DNA of 64,000 bases. Source: Bactrocera neohumeralis (taxonomy: Eukaryota > Arthropoda > Insecta > Diptera > Tephritidae). How positions within the stretch are numbered: the stretch's first letter is position 1; each line of letters opens with the position of its first letter. Position numbers and translations under genes: made by a program. The notes below the pieces were generated by a model. That model had not been told where the DNA came from and made no database searches. It saw nothing but the letters and a program-made list of their open reading frames with translations. The stretch covers positions 11,687,401 to 11,751,400 of the forward strand of contig NC_065921.1 of assembly GCF_024586455.1 (NCBI RefSeq), in the 5' to 3' direction. Positions 59,961-64,000 of the stretch are shown in pieces.

Positions 59961-62900
59961 TTTTCAGTACCCCAATTTAAATTTTTGAACGGAAATATCA
60001 ATTGAATAGATATGGACATAGAAAACAAGGAGTTGAAACCTTAGTCCAATAACAACGAAAACTGTATGAACTTGTTTGTACTGGATAATTTTTCCCTATC
60101 AACTCTCATGCCCCTTATAATTCAGTGTCATGATTGCAGATCGCCATATAAGTTTTTGTGTAAAGCAGTAGCCTAATCGCCGCCAAATATCGTCAAATTA
60201 GTCTACTGAATGTCAAGTAGTTAGTTTAAATATGAAATTTTTTTCAAATCAGCAACGTGATTTATCGCATTTTAAATTAATTTCACATAAATTATTTGCA
60301 CATCATTTCACCGCCAAAATAAATGGAAAAGGAGTGTGTTTGAAAGTTAACAAGGAAATGAAATTTGACACGCATGACAAGTGGAAATAAATGCAGTCAC
60401 AATGACACACAAACACACAGACACACATTTTGCATGTGATTTAAAGTGGATAACGGGCGATTGGACGTTTGGTAAAAAAAGCCAAGCTATGACAAGCATA
60501 TGAGTGAGTCAAGTGTATGTGACAGAGTAAAGGAGAGGCCGGTAGAAAACGAAAGCAATAAAAACTGGACTGGACTAGACTGGACTGCGTGCAGCTGTCG
60601 CAGAAATTGCTACGCAGAAATATGTAAGTCAAATTGGCTGATAGATTTGAAGACAAGACAAAAAAGCAAAATCGATTACGTTCATTAAAAAGTGTTAAGT
60701 GGTGGCAAGTGAGGAGCAAACAAAATAGCAGAAAGCGAAATTTCGGATTTTTTATAATATTTTTTTAATTTTTTTATTTCACTGCTATTTTAAAATAAGG
60801 AAAAACGACAAAAAAAGTTGAACTGTGTGTAAATTAGTGTGTTTATGCGATATTAACGTAGGTCAGCAACCCTTTTACTTCAGCAAATATACATACATAT
60901 TTATATGTGTGCGATTGTTTGCTTTAAGTAATAAAAATGCTAATAAGTAATGCCAAAAAACAAAAGTAGATACAACAACAAAATTAGTATAGCTGTGTAT
61001 TTTAAATAGTTTAACGATTTTTGCCTTTGTGAAAGCAAGCGAAAATCCAATAGAAATCAATTTCACAGTGCGTGCTTAGTGCCTTTAAATTAACCAATTG
61101 CTTTTGTTGCTGCCCTAGCCAAGTGCGTTGTGTTGTTGTACTCTACATCATTGATTAGATTTATAGTGTCAGTGTTTTACATGCGGTTTAATTATCATTT
61201 AAATTAAATTCGTTGAGAAGCGCTTCCCTCAACGTAAAGTTCGCTGTTTAAGTCTTTTGTTTCACCGCAGCGCTGCTTTGTATTGTCTGCTGCTGCTGAC
61301 ATTTGAATTAAAGTGTGTGAAGCGCGTACTTCCGTCTATGCTTCACAAGTCTTTGATTATTTGGCTTTGAATCGTTTTACATTTCACCGAAAATTTATTG
61401 ACAAACTGCAACGGTTTGCCAATGACTGCTTGACAATATTAAAAACCCATTAGCGCTTGATTTATGTGTGAAGTTTCAAGTCTGAGTAAAAGACTCAGAG
61501 TTCGAGTATAGAAATCGTTTTTGCATACAATTTTCTCAGCGCTGGCTTTGCTTTTAGTGAATCTTTTCCTATTTATTATTCGCTCAACTTCTCCTCACTT
61601 CTATTGAAAGTGACTGATAATTTCTTTTCCCTGCCGATCACTTAGTGCAAGCGATTGATAAATGCCTTCAATGCATTTTTTAGTAATTGTGTGTGCTTTA
61701 TGAGACAAAAAGTGATTGATTATCTGACTTTTGTGGGAAATTTAAAATTTTATTATTTAATGTGTGAAAGAATTTTTAATTTTCTTTCTCGCTTTTTAAT
61801 ATTTTTCTTATTTCTTCTTTAAGATGAGCTATGAAGCTGGAATTTAATGTGACTTCTAACTATTTAATTTTCATATTGTTATACCCAACATCATGCTATA
61901 AGTCCTTATTCTGCCATCACTTTTAAGGGGTTATATAGAGTTAGAAAATTTTAAATTTATTTATTCAAAAATTTATACACATATTATGGTATCTTTTAAC
62001 GGTATTTTAAGACTTAGCATATTTAAAATACTTATTTGGAAAGGAACTAGAGCTGATCTCCGGGAGCTCTTCTCAAAAAAGACGTTTGGCGGTGACCACT
62101 ATGTCTCTGAACTGCGCCCTCGTCGTTAAAGTAATGTTAAATCTAATAAAGCCAATCAAAGGAATAAGCAAAATCATTTTTTTTTTACAAAATGGCGGTT
62201 TCTCAAAAAAAAAAATCGATTCTTGACCCAAATTTCGGCCTCAAATTGCTTGTAAAAAAATATTTATCAATGAGAAAAAATCTTGATATGTCAAGGTCTT
62301 TTCAAACCAAAAAAGTGCTGTCCTTTGTGAAGCCTAGATTTCTGAAAATTTAAGAGAATAGCTGGTTCCTGTTGTTTTTCAAAAGCCATACAGATTTTTA
62401 ATTAGAGTTTCCAGCTTTCCTTTAACATACCTTTCCAGACAAAATCATGCCTTCTGAAGCTGTTTGGAGGGGAGAAACCATTTAAATTATTTTCTCTGCT
62501 TCTGAATTTTTATACAAAACAAATGCGGTCTTAATAGACTTCACCTGAAAATAAAGAACTTATGTCAAAAGATCTGAAGAAATAGTTTTTTCCCAATAAT
62601 ATTTTGTCCCTTTTTACATAGTATGTACTAGTAATTTTTTTAAACCTAATTAACATTATTTTGATAATTTATAATTTCCTAACAAAATAATATTTCGAAA
62701 TCCTTACCTCTCAATGCTTTTTTATGTGACCTGCAACCAATTTAGTCTTCTTGATTTTTCCAAAGACATTTCATGCTCACCGAATTCGCAACACGACTCA
62801 CTGTTGCAATATTCAGTACAAATAAGTAAAGCGAAAATATTGCATTATTTCACCGTTATTATTATTATCTGTGTCTTCTCAGCTTGTTGTTGCTTTTCGT

Positions 62901-63230
62901 GTCAAAAACATTGCGAATGCTGCTCGGGCTCCCTCTTCAGCGGCTGACCGGTGTGTCAACATGTTGACTTCGTTCGAAATACGCTCCACTTTAGTTGAAT
63001 GAATTGATTCCAAGTTTACTCTTGTGTTTATAAACAAATTTATTTGTGTCTCTTTTCTTATTTAGTTGTATGTATTTGTGCTTGTTTTGATTTAGTTGCA
63101 CTACTTATGTAAAGAGGATCGGTGAGAAAAGCTCGTAAATAAACATTGATTCGTCTCAGCTGTCATTGCAAATTTTACTTTTAATAAGTGAAATAGTTTC
63201 GAGAAATGGGTTGACCTAAAGATTATGTAA
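59961..63230. other. Long stretch without a gene
   Basis: Mixed composition from 60.3 to 61.7 kb, with no recognised transposon; it could be single-copy regulatory or UTR sequence. From 61.9 kb AT-rich; AAGGGGTTATATAG at 61925 resembles the end of the 27.8 kb element. Confidence 0.45.
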
Positions 63231-63232
63231 GC

Positions 63233-63440
63233 TTGTTAATTAAAACGGGTGCAGATTTTTGTTTTTTTTTTCTCGACCAAAGCCAATTTAAATTAAAAAG
63301 CTCAAAGGTGCGGCACAATCAGGGTGGAACAATGAACTTGTGGTTCGGTTGTGTAACAACCTTTGGTGTTGAAGGGATTATGAAAAGTTATTTAAATATA
63401 ACTAAAGCCATTAATAGTGTTTTAAAGAGATAAAAAATAG
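63233..63440 (+). pseudogene. Possible Tc1-type transposase fragment
   Basis: KVRHNQGGTMNLWFGCVTTF followed by GVEGI resembles the VKHGGGS.MVWGC....GVG motif of Tc1-like transposases. Only about 45 residues match, so the family is tentative. No catalytic residue lies in this piece. Confidence 0.4.
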
Positions 63441-63454
63441 TACGAGTGTTTTTA

Positions 63455-63550
63455 GAATAAACAATATATTGTTAAATAAAAAGGTTGTCCATACAAGGAC
63501 TTGAATTTGATCGTTATTTTCTATGGCAGTAGCGACGTTCTGTAGTAGTC
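63455..63550 (+). repeat. ~154 bp unit fragment (locus 9)
   Basis: AAATAAAAAGGTTGTCCATA, CAAGGACTTGAATTTGATCG and CTATGGCAGT are the unit landmarks in the usual order; only a partial unit, cut off by the next transposon. Confidence 0.55.
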
Positions 63551-63639
63551 CTACTATGTATCGGCGGTTCTGGGAACTAATTATTATTAAATTATTAAGT
63601 AACGGGGTTTTCAACAAGGACACTATAAACAAACAATAC

Positions 63640-64000
63640 CATATTTTTGCATCGAAATTATTAAAATTTACTACCGAAATTCGGTGTCAATGGACTGAAC
63701 TTTAGGAGGGCTACGTCCAATTTATGGTCGTCATAATCGTCCTGTCAGATCAAAAATTGAGCGGCTCGTAGAAAAATTTGAATCTACAGACACAGTACAA
63801 AATGTTCTCGTCCCACTAAGGCAAAGAAGTGTCAGTAGTGTCGAGAATATTGCTGCCGTTAGCGGAACAATTGAGGAAGACCCAAATCAGTCTCTCACAC
63901 GTCATTCTCAAGCGTTGGACATCTCTGCGACGTCGTTGTGGTGAATTTTGCGAAAAGATTTTGGCTTACATCTTAACAAGATCGAACTGACGCAAGAATT
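63640..64000 (+). mobile_element. DD41D mariner, 5' part, cut by the window edge (copy D)
   Basis: IIKIYYRNSVSMD, then LRPIYGRHNRPVRSKIERLV, EKFESTDTVQNV, RQRSVSSVENIAAVSGTIEE and SLTRHSQALDISATSLW, then KDFG and LNKIELTQE to the end. Same family as the 21.3 kb copy and retains the HTH part which that copy lost. One stop in the HTH and a small frameshift near 63936. The catalytic domain lies beyond the window. Confidence 0.82.

Noticed and set aside
1..64000. tRNA, rRNA, LTR retrotransposon or viral insertion
   Set aside because: I looked for tRNA-like B boxes, long terminal repeats and viral polymerase motifs by eye and saw none; short tRNAs could be missed without a scan.

Overview
The window looks like nuclear DNA of a higher fly, most likely a tephritid fruit fly. 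It is AT-rich, the one clear gene has 60-150 bp introns with GTAAGT/GTGAG donors, and the mobile DNA is dominated by mariner relatives, including the DD41D 'rosa' type described from Ceratitis and Bactrocera. The species assignment is an inference from these signs.

The only protein-coding gene I can support is on the minus strand at 2913-8213: four coding exons, with splice sites and phases that join cleanly into a predicted 1674-residue secreted protein. It has a signal peptide and a very long Pro/Gln/Thr/Ser-rich body. Near residues 415-525 there is a compact block built on a duplicated FV(G/A)P...TPxGYxK..LP motif. Further on come basic TRRP repeats and mucin-like Thr tracts, and the tail carries the only two cysteines of the mature chain. 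It is probably an extracellular matrix or cuticle-type protein; I could not name its orthologue. A strong splice acceptor eight bases before the ATG shows a 5' UTR intron, so part of the DNA to the right is probably its first intron. A GC-richer patch at 42.3-43.5 kb is the best, but weak, candidate for a distal promoter or first exon.

The other ~55 kb holds no supported gene. It is a graveyard of mobile elements in AT-rich DNA. There are about ten decayed Tc1/mariner copies from at least five lineages: 9.5, 14.8, 17.9, 21.3, 30.1, 36.4, 49.1, 52.9, 56.5, 58.6 and 63.6 kb. Non-LTR retrotransposon fragments lie at 0.8-1.9, 40.2, 46.5 and 59.3-59.9 kb. Several short inverted-repeat (MITE-like) elements are also present, two of which form a related pair at 23.3 and 28.6 kb.

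The most interesting unnamed structure is a dispersed repeat with a hairpin-bearing terminus followed by 1-4 tandem units of about 154 bp. It occurs at about nine places in both orientations, and in the four loci where both parts are visible the terminus and the units keep the same relative order and polarity. No CRISPR, rRNA, tRNA or operon-like structure was seen.
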